Source: Pyxicephalus adspersus | Lineage: Eukaryota > Chordata > Amphibia > Anura > Pyxicephalidae | DNA: 64,000 bases | NCBI RefSeq assembly: GCF_032062135.1 | Contig: NC_092862.1 | Location: forward strand, 48,519,015 to 48,583,014 | Direction: 5' to 3' | In this document: positions 1 to 32,009 of the stretch, one piece after another | Position numbering within the stretch: position 1 is the stretch's first letter | Layout: each line of letters opens with the position of its first letter | Program-made: the position numbers and the translations under genes | Notes under the pieces: model-generated | Seen by the model: the letters and a program-made list of their open reading frames with translations, nothing else | Told to the model about the DNA's origin: nothing | Databases searched by the model: none

Positions 1-1074
1 TGGTATTACTTGAGATCTTTGATATATGAAAGGTATCAATGGGCTTGCAACAACTTCAATGCCACAGGTACTATTAGATAGCATGGTTTACACTAAAGAT
101 TATATCTAGCCAAAATGTTGTTTTTTTAGCATATTTCTTTGCATTTTTTTTATATTGCTGTATGTGTCGCCACTGGAGAAACTGAATCACTCCAAAAAAT
201 TATGGAAAATGCAAGCATGTATGATTGTCACTGGACCATTGAAGGAGATTGGGTGGAGGAGCCTTCAGATGGGGGCATCTGTTCTGGTGACATGTGTCTA
301 AGAGATTTTCACATTAGAGAGATTTCTGCTGATTTCATGTAGTGGCCAGAAGGAGAATTATTCTATTTATCTAATTAATTTTTTAAATTTAAAATATATT
401 TTTAATTTTTATGGTCTTTGAATGTAGTTTTGTTATGTTTTGTTTTTTACCTTTTCTACTCTAAATGATAATTTTTTTGTGATTGCGGGGAGAAGCATAA
501 TTATTCCATAAGAACATTTTTTTTAAATTAGGTGTATTTTTTCTTTTAGATTCCATGATTGCAATATTGTAAACTGTTATAGAGAGACTTGCATGTTGGA
601 GCAGTCATTGACACATAACAATTACCTGTCTATAATGTTGACCTATTGGTAGTTACCGGTCTATGATGTTGACCTTTTGGTCTCCTTGCCTGTTGTCCCT
701 TACAAGTCTGCTTATCAGTACTTCTGACTTTAGTTAATGACATTCTTGTTGAGAGAATGATGACAACCAGTAGGTTTTTCAGAGCAAAGTTAGAATGACA
801 GTCAAAGTATTTCTCTCAGTGTAAATCTTTTAGGAATTGTCTTCTTTTCTTAAAATCATCATACTGAAGTCCCTTTCAGTGGTGGTCATGTAAATGACAA
901 GAATGTCCTTTGCGGTGATGGTGACCATCCTCTGTGATGTATGCCCCATCTAAGGAGATGCTATTCAACTTTGTCCACTGTCGCTGAGATGAAGCTAACC
1001 AATAAATGGAGCTTTTGTAGGGAACTATGGTAAATGATTGGAAAGAACCAGTATCCGTGTAACCTGGTTGTTTT

Positions 1075-1118
1075 CTTAGTAGGTAGGGGGAGAGGACCCT
1101 GCTCAGAAGAGCTTCCAA
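1075..1118 (-). repeat. Fragment of short interspersed repeat (AGAGGACCCTGCCCAGAAGAGC family)
   Basis: About 40 bases match the reverse-strand middle of the short repeat seen several more times in this window (for example 62,570-62,615 and 63,200-63,242). The shared core reads like gagaggaccctgctcagaag followed by agctt. Only the fragment is present. The AAT-rich tail is missing. Confidence 0.55.
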
Positions 1119-3310
1119 TATAATTGATGTAGGCACTGCTATAAATGGTTTCTCTGACTGGTTATGAGATAAAAACAGAAAATCAGGGTACTAATGGTCA
1201 CAAGAATGTGGGGTTCAGTATAGGAAGGAGATTTGAGTTTGGCAAATTGATTGAAGTGGACAAAGTGGATACTAAATAGCTATTTTGTTACCTGTATAAA
1301 GTTAAGTTTTTATTTATTAAATGGGTAATCCAAGAAACATTTTTAGAACAATTTAAAATAACCTAGTTATATACATGCAAGTACAGAATAAAATATTTTA
1401 ATCTGCCAGAATTTATTTGCTGCCTAATGGTGTCAAACCTGCCCAGTTTTCTTTTGCTAAACATTAGAATTCCCCGTTTTTATACTAATATGGGATAGTC
1501 AATTTGTAGATAGAAATAAATTATTTTGGGACTTTAGAGGCATTAACCTAAGTTTAATATACACAAATAGGTAAATTATAAAACTTACATTTATTCAAAA
1601 TTTAGTTCAAATTACATAAAAACATCAAATTGATTGTTACATTTACATAGTTGGTGTGTTTTATGTGGATCGGCATTAAACGTTCTACGCGTTTCACAGA
1701 ACTGAGCCTGCTTCCTCAGAAAAAAAAATAGCAATAATTTTCTTTATTGGCTCCTTGGTTTATATACCCAGACCAGCTAAGTGATCTTTTCATAAGATAA
1801 ATAAATCAGAACCACCATTCGAAAGGGTTCTGCATTTCTCAACTTAAAGACTTGCCTCGTGCTCACATCTTATAGATCCAACCCGCAGCCTCTGTGATTT
1901 TTACTGTTGCTATTGATGTTTTTTACTCTATTTTCTTTGCCTCCAGTTTCCTTGTCTATTTCACGCTGCACATGCAAGCACCCCTAAATTAATGTTCAAG
2001 TCTCGGGAAACCCTGCAAAAAAAAATTATTTGGGAAAAATGCTTTACATATTGATGGACAGTAGGAATGATTACTGAGGTCATACTTGTGACCTTGCAAG
2101 TGGCATAAGACATTAAGCTACCATCAGATGCACGGACAGTCTGCCACAGGAAACGCTGGCGACCTCTGGTTGAACCTTAGGATTTCACAGAAACCTTACC
2201 TGAGAATGTCTTGTTTGGATGTTGTAGTTGGAGACTTAAGTGTTGAGCCTTTAAGGTAACAAATGGTTAGAAGGTGAAGCGTTCCCTAATTTTTTTGATT
2301 AAAGCAAATTAAATTAAAACAGATACCTGTTTTTTCTTTTCTTACATACCATTCAGCTACTTTGGCTGAAAGATCACACTTTAGCTTTAATTATCTGTAA
2401 ATAGTTATCAGTATCCAAAAAATAGATGCTTTCTTATTTGTCTCTGTGGGGTGTAAACCCTAGCTTCTGTGACCTGAAGGACGCTTGTTGTCATTCTCCA
2501 TACTGCTAACCTTGGTACATTAGTGTGTCTGTATAGAGATCATCATACCATACGGGTTTCTTTGTTTCCTGTGATGCAGGATTACCTCCCCTCAGATAAA
2601 ATATTCAAGTATATTATGACACCTCTCTGGTTGGAATTTCACATATTGTTTGCCCCACTGATTTCTGTTAAATAAATGACGATGAGTATATTGCAGTGCT
2701 CAGTTTTCTTATTTTTCTTTTTCACGTATGAAAATGTTGCTTAATACACCAACCACTTTGTACTCATTTATTTCTTATGGGTCTTTATTAAGGGTTCACC
2801 CATCAAAACACATACCCAACCTTTTTTTTTTTCTTTCATTGCTGTACAACACGGTGCGGGTTATTATTGTGTCATGGTGCATTGATTGCCGGGTAAGCTG
2901 TATATTGTGTGGATTGAAATGAACAACAACACTCCCAAAACTTGTGTAAATGATGTACAGGGATGTGAAGACATCATTTCACTCAAATCTTAAATTGTTT
3001 CTCCAACCAGCAATGCTGACTGTTTTGATGGCTATGGGGGGGCTGGCCAACACTTTGCAGCTTTATATTCTAACTCAACAGGGAAGAAGTTTAAATGAAA
3101 CATGTACTAGATGACCATTACCCAAGGAGAGGACTGCAGACAAAAAAGTTTCCATAGCAACACAAATCGTCTGAAGCTACATATTCGTTAAGATTAGAGC
3201 TTTGTGTGTCTGACTGTGGAAGAAACTATCCAAATCATACTGTGACAATACGTTTTTCTTTTTCTTGATCTTGATCATGTATTGTTTTTAAAAATGTGTT
3301 TTTATATATG

Positions 3311-4591
3311 AGGGGTTGCTGAGAAGTTCCTGGCTTTGCCCAGAAAGAAGATAGCCAGAGTTATGAAATAGTACATTTATTCAACATATTCCCCCCTGAG
3401 ACTGATGGTACTGCATAGTTGCAGCTTTTCTAGACCATTCAAATAAAAGTTCTTTCGTTGGGCGGCAAACCACTTCTCAGCAGCATCCTTGACTTCAGAA
3501 ATGTCTTTAAAACGTTGCCCCTTAGGGTGTTTCTTCAAATTCGGGAACAGATAATAGTCCGAAAGGGCCAGGTTAGGTGAGTAGCGGGGATGGTGGGCAA
3601 ATTGGTAACCCAGGGTGTTGAATTTGGCAGCCACAACCTTGGACGTATGCGCAGGTGCATTGTCCTGCAAAAAAAAAGGATCCCTTTGGTCAACTTTACA
3701 TGGCGTTTCATCTTAATTGTCTCCTTCAGTTGATCCAAGAGGTTAGCATAATACTGTTCGGTGATACTAGAGCCCTGAGGTAGGTAGTCCACCGTCTTTG
3801 TCCCAGAAAACTGACGCCATGACTTTTTTTGGTCGATTTCTGGGTTCGGAACTTCTTCGGCCGCAGGGACCCACTGTGGTGCCATTGCTTTGACTGTTCC
3901 TTGGTTTCAGAATCATAGATGTGGAGCCAGGTTCCATCCTCCGTCACTAACCTAGCCAAAAAGTCCTGTGCAGCTTCAAAATGGGCCAAAAGGGCTTTGG
4001 ATGCTTCAACCCGTTCCTTCTTCTGATCACTGTTCAAATATTTCGGCACCCACTTCGCTGAAAGCTTGGCATGTCTAGGATAGTGGTAATAACAAACCAA
4101 CAGGCTCCCATGAGATGTCAAGTATCTGGGCTATTCTTTTTTTGGATATTTGTCTGTCCACAGTAATCATCTCATGGACAGCATCGCAGGTTGCCAGGTC
4201 AGTTGAGGTTGGGGGGCGCCCACTGCGGGGCTCATCTTCAATGGTGAAATGCCCAGTCTTGAAATGGGATATGCAGGTTTTGACAGTGCTGTAGGAAGGA
4301 CACTTCTCCCCCAGTGTTTGTGACATCTCAGTGTGAATGTCCTTGCTGACTTTCCCTGGAGAAACAAAAACTTCATGGCGGCCTGTAACACCAACAACGT
4401 GAAACTTGCTTATGCCTCTGCCATCACAGCTTCTCACTAAAAAAAAAAAAAAAAAAAAAAAAAAACAGTTTTAAGAATCGCAAAGACCTGATATTTGTAC
4501 TGTTACGTCCTAAGATAATAGGCTGTCATATGTCCCTACACTCATTTTTCTATTTCATCTGGAAGGATGCAAAGCCAGGAACTTCTCAGCG
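3311..4591 (-). mobile_element. Mariner-family DNA transposon, degenerate
   Basis: A roughly 1.28-kb element is bounded by inverted repeats. The 22 bases at 3,318-3,339 (starting gctgagaagttcctggct) are the exact reverse complement of 4,569-4,590. The element carries a broken transposase on the minus strand with the DD34D spacing that defines mariners. The right end runs straight into a TG/TA microsatellite and appears to have lost the outer few bases of its inverted repeat, because the left end has an extra aggggtt outside the shared block. TA dinucleotides, the mariner target, lie at both edges. Confidence 0.9.
3377..4437 (-). pseudogene. Mariner transposase pseudogene
   Basis: Reading on the minus strand, the N-terminal DNA-binding part (start near 4,437) contains a CPSYSTVKTC...FKTG segment and the linker EDEPRSGRP. 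The middle carries a TEDGTWLHIYDSETK block, where mariners usually have a D-E-T-W motif, so the D is kept and the neighbouring residue is changed. The C-terminal third has MQDNAPAHTS and, 35 residues after its D, YSPNLALSDYYLFPNLKK, which gives DD34D. These parts lie in at least three different frames (about 4,437-4,075, 4,121-3,726, 3,885-3,535 and 3,670-3,377), so at least two frameshifts break the gene. A run of A's at 4,441-4,466 sits just before the start codon on this strand. The family mobilises DNA by cut and paste at TA. This copy cannot make the protein. Confidence 0.88.
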
Positions 4592-4599
4592 TATGTGTG

Positions 4600-4622
4600 T
4601 GTGTGTATTCATGTATGTGTAT

Positions 4623-4720
<98 letters not shown>

Positions 4721-4746
4721 TATATAATATATATATATAATATATA
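4600..4746. repeat. TG/TA compound microsatellite
   Basis: A (TG)n tract is followed by a (TA)n tract with a few AAT interruptions, abutting the right end of the mariner element. It generates spurious open frames of alternating Tyr/Ile and Val/Cys. Confidence 0.97.
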
Positions 4747-4853
4747 TATGCCTTGCTTCAGTTCCATTGTTTTGCAGCTGTCAAGTGTTTTGCCTCACTG
4801 CTGTCTACAGACATGCATGAAAGTTTATTGATTTTATATATAAATTAAAATAG

Positions 4854-25794
<20,941 letters not shown>

Positions 25795-26970
25795 TGTTGA
25801 ACTTTACATCTGCCAGTACAGGCTGCTTTTATAGGATAACCCTCAGTTGATATCACAGATATGGAAGGGCGGGGTCCTAGAACAAACCCTTGCTCAGTTT
25901 CTAACAGTGGAAGGGAACTCAAGGAAATACAAGGTGCACATAGCGTTCCAGTCTTTCACAATCTTGCAGTCTGGGATGTGCATATAGGATTTATTAAACA
26001 TATATTTACCTATGGAAAAGGTTATCCAACGTTTACTAATATAATTTATCTTTTGGTGGGATCAGAGTTCCACTTTGAACTGGCAGCTCAGGAAGTTGCT
26101 TACAGTTAAGCAACTCTAAATCACACAATGGAGAACTGTCCATCGCCTCTATCAGATGTTTTTTGGTACTGGATTTTTGCACATCAATGCATTACAGTCC
26201 CACTGCAGAGCTTGTTTGCTGAGTGCCATAGGGATATCTACCTGAAAGTGCAATGTAGGAACACAGCATACCTTTACACCAAGTCTACAGGGGTTATATT
26301 CTATTACATAACAAAGATGAAGTGTAATGCATCTAAAAAGACTATAGTGAAGATCTGAATGAATCAGATTTAAAGAAATTGTATGAAAATACAAACAGAT
26401 ATAATATTGTCCTATTTTAAATAACTTATTTTCTATATATATTTGTGCATTTGTATATAGTATTGTAAGTAATGATCAAAGCCTGTATAAAATAGATATT
26501 TTATGTGTAAACTGTCTGACGTTTAAATGGACCAAAGTTGTTGTCTGTTTTTTGTTTTTTTTCCCCTCCTTACTGTAATGTGTTGTATTTGTCAGTGTTC
26601 AGTAAGGCATGATCATGGCCTTGTACAGGTTTATGGATAAAAGGTATTGCATGCGTCACACTTCAACACGTCTACTGCACCAGACACATTGCTTTTTAAC
26701 ACTCAACCGGAATTCATGTTAGCCTGCTGAAGATAACATTCATCTTACTCAAAATATTTTTTTTGTTGAAACCTTAAAAAAAAAAAAAACAACAAAAAAA
26801 AATGTTCTTCTTAGACATCGGACTCAACTGAGCCTATTTTTAAAACAAAAGGAAAACAGACTTTGAACGAAAAAATCTAAAATTGTAAATGTTCTATTTT
26901 AATATTTACCTAAAGTTTGTACATATTCATGTAAATATATTGTTTAATAAATTTTATTGGTCATGTTGAG
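25795..26970 (+). other. ANKRD12: ANKRD12 3' UTR
   Basis: Follows the stop codon. The distal part is AU-rich with oligo-T and oligo-A runs (26,556-26,568 and 26,774-26,802) and ends with the sequence ...tgtaaatatattgtttaata just before the poly-A signal. The extent is inferred from the signal. No transcript evidence is available. Confidence 0.75.
26946..26951 (+). terminator. ANKRD12 polyadenylation signal AATAAA
   Basis: Canonical AATAAA about 1.15 kb past the stop codon, followed by a T/GT-rich stretch (ttttattggtcatgttg) suitable as a downstream element. Cleavage is expected about 15-30 bases later. Confidence 0.75.
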
Positions 26971-29900
26971 AACGCATATGAACTAATTTGTAAGTAAAAA
27001 TTTGATATCTGACATTATTATTTGTTATTAATTTGGGATTCTTAAGCAAACATGTCCCTGGGATTTACACCTAAAAAAAACCCTCACATTGAAATGAATT
27101 GGCTTTCAGATTTTGTCCTGCACCACCAATTTGTTTTTAGGAGCTGCTGTCTCTTCCTAATCTTCCCCTTTGCCAACTGTGCATGCATGAAATCAGGAGT
27201 CTCTTGGTATACTGTCCTGAAGCCATCTGGAAAATCATATCACACATTGCAAGAGTCTTCAGGGCAGTGAACAGGAAGTCTGATGTTGTAACATGCTATT
27301 CCTATCAGACAATAAAGCTATAGGGTCTGTTAACTACCTTCAGACTGGACTACAACTAAAAATCTTTTAAACAGACAGAATTATAGAAAACAGTCATTGC
27401 CTGATTGACTTGGACTGGGTTGTTTATAAACATTATGGTGCCCAACCCTTTCCCCACAAATTTATAGATGCACAAATATATGAATGTGGACACTGCCCAC
27501 TTTTGTTAATCCAAAAAGTTTGAGTGCATGGACTACTTTACTCCAAAGTAAAATGGATATTTTTTCAGAAAATCATCTATGGGTGGGTGTCTCTATATTT
27601 CTTTCATGACAGGTTCACATTCCTATTCTGCTCCTATTTACATTTTTAGTTTTTTCTGCTGGGTGTGTTACTATATCCATCTGATCACTTCTACCCTAAC
27701 TTAAGCTGGCTCAGGGCCGATATCAGACGAGAATCTGGCGTGTGTACAGCGCTCGTCGTCCATCGTCCGAACGATTGTCCTGGCGGATCTGTTAGAAAAC
27801 TAATGTTTAAAGAATGAAAGAAAAGAAAGAGGGTTTTTGGCAAAGTGACAATATTGCATTGTATGATAATTTTCTCATATACCAATACAAAGTATAATCA
27901 TTTTGTGTACCACAATATATATCTTCTGGTTTAGACACGGTCTAATACCAGTTTGGGCCCTAAAGAGCACTATACATTTGTCATCTGACCGTACATGCAC
28001 ATAAATAACCATATAAATAATTTGCAAATTTAAACCTATTCGTATCACCAGTAGTACCCAAAGCGTTTCGCCCTTCTAGGCTTCTTCAGGGGTAGCAGTA
28101 TGTCAACACAAAATGGTTATAGGTATCTAAGTTTTAAAGCATATATATAAATATTAGAATAGTAATTATTGTAACAGTTTGACAGAGCAATATAATTCAT
28201 GTTATTAAACATGATATATGAAATAAAGTAATGTGCACTTAAATAGTTTACAGTGCATATAGCCTGTCATACAAAATATCCTAAGTAATAATGAGGAAGA
28301 GACATGCACATGTTCTGTGTTGAATATATAAACATGCATACAGAAACTTGAAATATGTATTTAAGTTAAAGTTCCACTTACATTACATTACACTAAAGAT
28401 GTGACTTAGCTTTGAAGTGATGACACTAAGGCAACCAGGGTTAAAAAGGCCGGAGAAGAGCTAGGAAAAAGTAAAATGATGGCATCCCCGAAACTGATGT
28501 TCTGGAGGGGTTTAAATATACATAGGATTTTGTTGGACATTAATAAAAAAATAAATGATATTGCTAACAGTAATTATGGCAGGTAGAAATCATTGACCTT
28601 GCTGTATAAAGGATCTACAGTATATCAATGAATATTAGGTACATTCACATAGATAGCCAATGATAAACGAAGAGTTAATTTTTGTTTATCCTGTGTTGTG
28701 GATCAATAGTGACTATTCCCATTACATCTTGAGGAAAGGCTTCCAAGGGAGGTAAATGTCTATAGGTGGTAGTAAGGTTATTTGGTAATTATTAGGTTTC
28801 CTGGATTTATTATATACAAAGATTTAAATTGGGCATACCTGAAAATATGGAAGTGCAGGCTTCTCTGAGGGCTGCAGGCATGCAGCTTCTGATCCCTGTA
28901 CAGAATGGCTGGGAATCCCTGTGGCACCGTTTCTCCTTTTAGAACAGTGTTCCAAGAACCTCCACTTTTCCTCAGTGTCACAAGTGACAAAAAAACAGCA
29001 TATAGCCATAAACACCTGATTCCAATTGTCAAACATTGGGGCTTATTTTACATCCACAGAACCTGGGCACCTTGCAGGTATTGATTATACCACAGGCTCC
29101 TCAGCTTACCAAAGTATTCTAGAGTCAAATGTTGGGCTATCTGTGTGACTGCTTAAGCTTGGCCAAAACTTGGGCATACAACATTACATTATTCCCAAGC
29201 ACACCAGCAAGTCTAAAACAACTGCTGTAAAAGTAAAGAATCAAAGTGGTATAAATTCCGTGGTCATAGTCCAGACCTCAACCTGATCGAAATGCTGTGG
29301 CCAAGAAAGCTGTACGTAAAGGAATGCAGTTAAACCTCAATTAACTAAAGCACTGTTGTAAAGAAGAATGAAAAAAAAAAAACAATCCACTAGAACAATA
29401 TGAGAGACTGGTAGTCCTATGTAAATATTGTATGTATAAATATTTTTTGATTGCTTAAATAAAATAGTTTGAGGTAATTATGGTACATAAGTGCCACATC
29501 TAAATAAACATAATTAAACCTATATATACACTTATTCACATTTTTGAACTTTTTCAATTACATAGTGTCAATTTCAGTTCAATACAATCATAATTTATTA
29601 AAACAATAAAAACATGAGATGTATATTTAATATTTTTGCAATGCAAAAACACAAATTTTATACGTCACAATTTCAACGCATTTTGCTATTCATCTTCCTC
29701 AGGAATTTATGAGACTGACAACATGAATCAAATGAAAAATCTCAGCTGTTTGAAACCATAATCATCTTTGGCTCTAATGGTGGAGAGGTAGGAATTATCC
29801 AAAGGCTGCTATAGACATCCTAAATATCTCCAGATTTTATTGATTAGTTCAGCAGATAAGTCGATGTAGTGTACGTGTGTCACTAATGTTGGCAGAACAA

Positions 29901-30960
29901 ACCTTTTGTCAAAATAATCTCCAAAGAGCTCTGGCACCAACAACCATGCCATGTTCAAAGTTGCTGTCATGTGATTGGCTGATTAGGTGTGTGTTAGGTA
30001 AGTACCTAATAAAGATGCCGATAGTGTGTGTACACACACATATACTGTAAACATATATATTTATATATATATATATACAATACTTGATGCACACAAATAT
30101 TCACCCTTTCGTTATCTAAATTGTAAGTCCTGGCTGTACAGTTTTTTGGGGTTGTTTTTGTTATCCATTGTGTCACAGGAAAGGGTGCCAACTGATATAT
30201 TACCTGGTTCAATTATGTTCTCATCTTACATTTCTATCAGTCATGTATGTAATTGTTTATGTGTAATTGAAAAGCTGAACTGTAATCATGTGCAATTTTA
30301 TGTATTTAGTCTTAAAAGATTAACTGCCCCCACCCAGCGTAATGTGATTGGAGAGCATAACTGCAATAAAATTCCATTTTAAGTACCTCTTGAAATAGGT
30401 GTGAAAAAACAGCATGGGGTAGGTGTACTTGAAACAAATACCTTGTTTATGTTCATTAACTTATTAAAAGCCAACTTGTTAAAAATAGTGACATTTTGGC
30501 TTTATTAAAGGGAACTTCTAACTTATTCCATATTCTTTTTAAACAAAAAAAAAAAGATGCCACTTTCTTGGAGGAGCTACCCATTATTTACAAGAAGGAA
30601 TATTAGGGGAGCTCAGCTACATTCTTTTATGCAGTAAACCAGATTTAATCTCCTTTTTAAATACATGTTAACTGTTTCTACACTGCTTAAGTTAACAGTA
30701 TACATTTTGTTTTACAGCATATGGTCTCAGGTTCCTTTCAATCTCAGCACTGCACTGTCTTGCTAACCCTACTGCTCTTATGTCTGGCTTTCCCTTTTCT
30801 TTTATGCACCCCAGTGATGGATTGGACCCTCTCTTGAGTACTTGTGTGGGAGCAATTATTTAATACCTCCTGTATCTTGTAATCTAGTTCTATGCTTTAC
30901 TTCTTCCAGAGGATGGGTGTCTTGGACCTTTTAGTCCCCCTAAGACAAAAGCTATACCCA
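26971..30960. other. Intergenic region between ANKRD12 and the transposon nest
   Basis: No host gene was recognised. A short tract with the ACGANCGATNGT character of the Harbinger-like MITEs lies near 27,715-27,800. A cgtttcgcccttctaggctt/cttcagg repeat motif lies at 28,065-28,090 and a related aacgcattttgct...cttcctcagg at about 29,675-29,703. A Tc1 C-terminal fragment is at about 29,036-29,470, and a CA/TA-rich microsatellite at about 30,023-30,080. Confidence 0.65.
29036..29470 (+). pseudogene. Tc1-like transposase C-terminal fragment
   Basis: The DNA reads agtccagacctcaacctgat followed by cgaaatgctgtgg, which translates SPDLNLIEMLW. This is the block around the last acidic catalytic residue of Tc1 transposases. 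Upstream text (gggcaccttgcaggtattga, accaaagtattctagagtca, cccaagcacaccagcaa) and downstream text (gcactgttgtaaagaagaat) also fit a frog Tc1 family. Frames are broken and no inverted repeats were identified at the edges. Confidence 0.7.
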
Positions 30961-30964
30961 AATA

Positions 30965-31779
30965 CAGTTGGGTCCATAAATATTTGGACAGAGACAACTT
31001 TTTTCTAATTTTGGTTCTGTACATTACCACAATTAATTTTAAGATTGCATAAAAATGTGAGGAAGTAAAGCCTTTTTTTACATAATCACTTCATTTCAGA
31101 GGCTCAAAAGTAATTGGACAATTGACTCAAAGGCTATTTCATGGGCTGGTGTGGGCAATTCCTTCATTATGTCATTATCAATTAAGCAGATAAAAGTCCT
31201 GGAGTTAATTTGACGGCGGGTGCTTGTATGTAGAAGATTTTGCTGTGAACCGACAACATGCAGTCAAAGGAGCTCTCGATGCAGGTGAAACAAGCAATCC
31301 TTAAACTGCAAAAACAGAAAAAACCCATCCGAGAAATTGCTACAATATTATAAGTGGCAAAATCTACAGTTTGGTACATCAATAGTGGTGGATTATCGCA
31401 GAATAATTTACATGGTGAACAACACTCTCCAGGAAGTAGGCGTATCGATATCCAAGTCTACCATAAAGAGAAGACTGCATGAAAGTAAATACAGAGGGTG
31501 TACTGCAAGGTGCAAGCCACTCATAAGTCTTAAGAATAGAAAGGTTAGATTAGACTTTGCTAAAAAAAAAACATCTAAAAAAGCCAGCACAGTTCTAGAA
31601 TAACATTCACTGGACAGATGAAACCAAGATCAACCTTTACCAGAATGATGGCAAGAAAAAAGTTTGGAGAAGGTGTGGAACATCTCATGATCCAAAGCAC
31701 ATCATCTGTAAAACATGGTGGGGGCAGTGTGATGGCTTGGGCGTGCATGGCTGCCAGTGGCACTGGGACACTAGTGTTT
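30965..31779 (+). mobile_element. Tc1-like transposon, left part (continues at 42,424)
   Basis: Begins after TA (30,963-30,964) with cagttgggtccataaatatt followed by tggacagagacaac, a Tc1-type inverted repeat. The transposase start (MQSKELSMQVKQAILKLQKQ, about 31,258) and later KHGGGSVMAWACMAASGTG (near 31,711-31,767) follow. It is cut at 31,779 by the large LINE and resumes at 42,424-42,439 with the duplicated GGGACACTAGTGTTT. Confidence 0.9.
31258..31779 (+). pseudogene. Tc1-like transposase, N-terminal and middle part
   Basis: Reads MQSKELSMQVKQAILKLQKQ then KKPIREIATIL, a helix-turn-helix DNA-binding start, followed by a stop and frame changes. In another frame VSISKSTIKRRLHESKYRG and RLDFAKKK are seen (near 31,436-31,567). 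The KHGGGSVMAWACMAASGTG block is typical of Tc1 cores just after the second half of the catalytic domain begins. Tc1 proteins cut and paste DNA at TA. This one carries several frameshifts and is further split by a 10.6-kb LINE insertion. Confidence 0.85.
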
Positions 31780-32009
31780 TGTTTTTTTTAAATTGTATTT
31801 TTATTGAAATAAATTTTTTAACAGGGTACAAAGAAGAAAAAAGAGAACACAAAATAAAACTAGGAAACAGTATCAAAACATAGACAGTTTCCAAGGGTAA
31901 CAATACCCAATTCCCGAATATAACACATTACTTAAACAGCATAAGATGGGGGGTGGGGAAAACAGAGTCTGGGAAGTGTGACATTGTTAAGAAATCAGTG
32001 AGCAAAGGG

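Noticed and set aside
139..342. 67-codon + strand frame near the window start
   Set aside because: No similarity to the expected ANKRD12 N-terminus and no usable splice phase into 4,924. Probably unrecognised repeat.
4530..4727. Frame of alternating Val/Cys and Tyr/Ile
   Set aside because: Produced by the TG/TA microsatellite.
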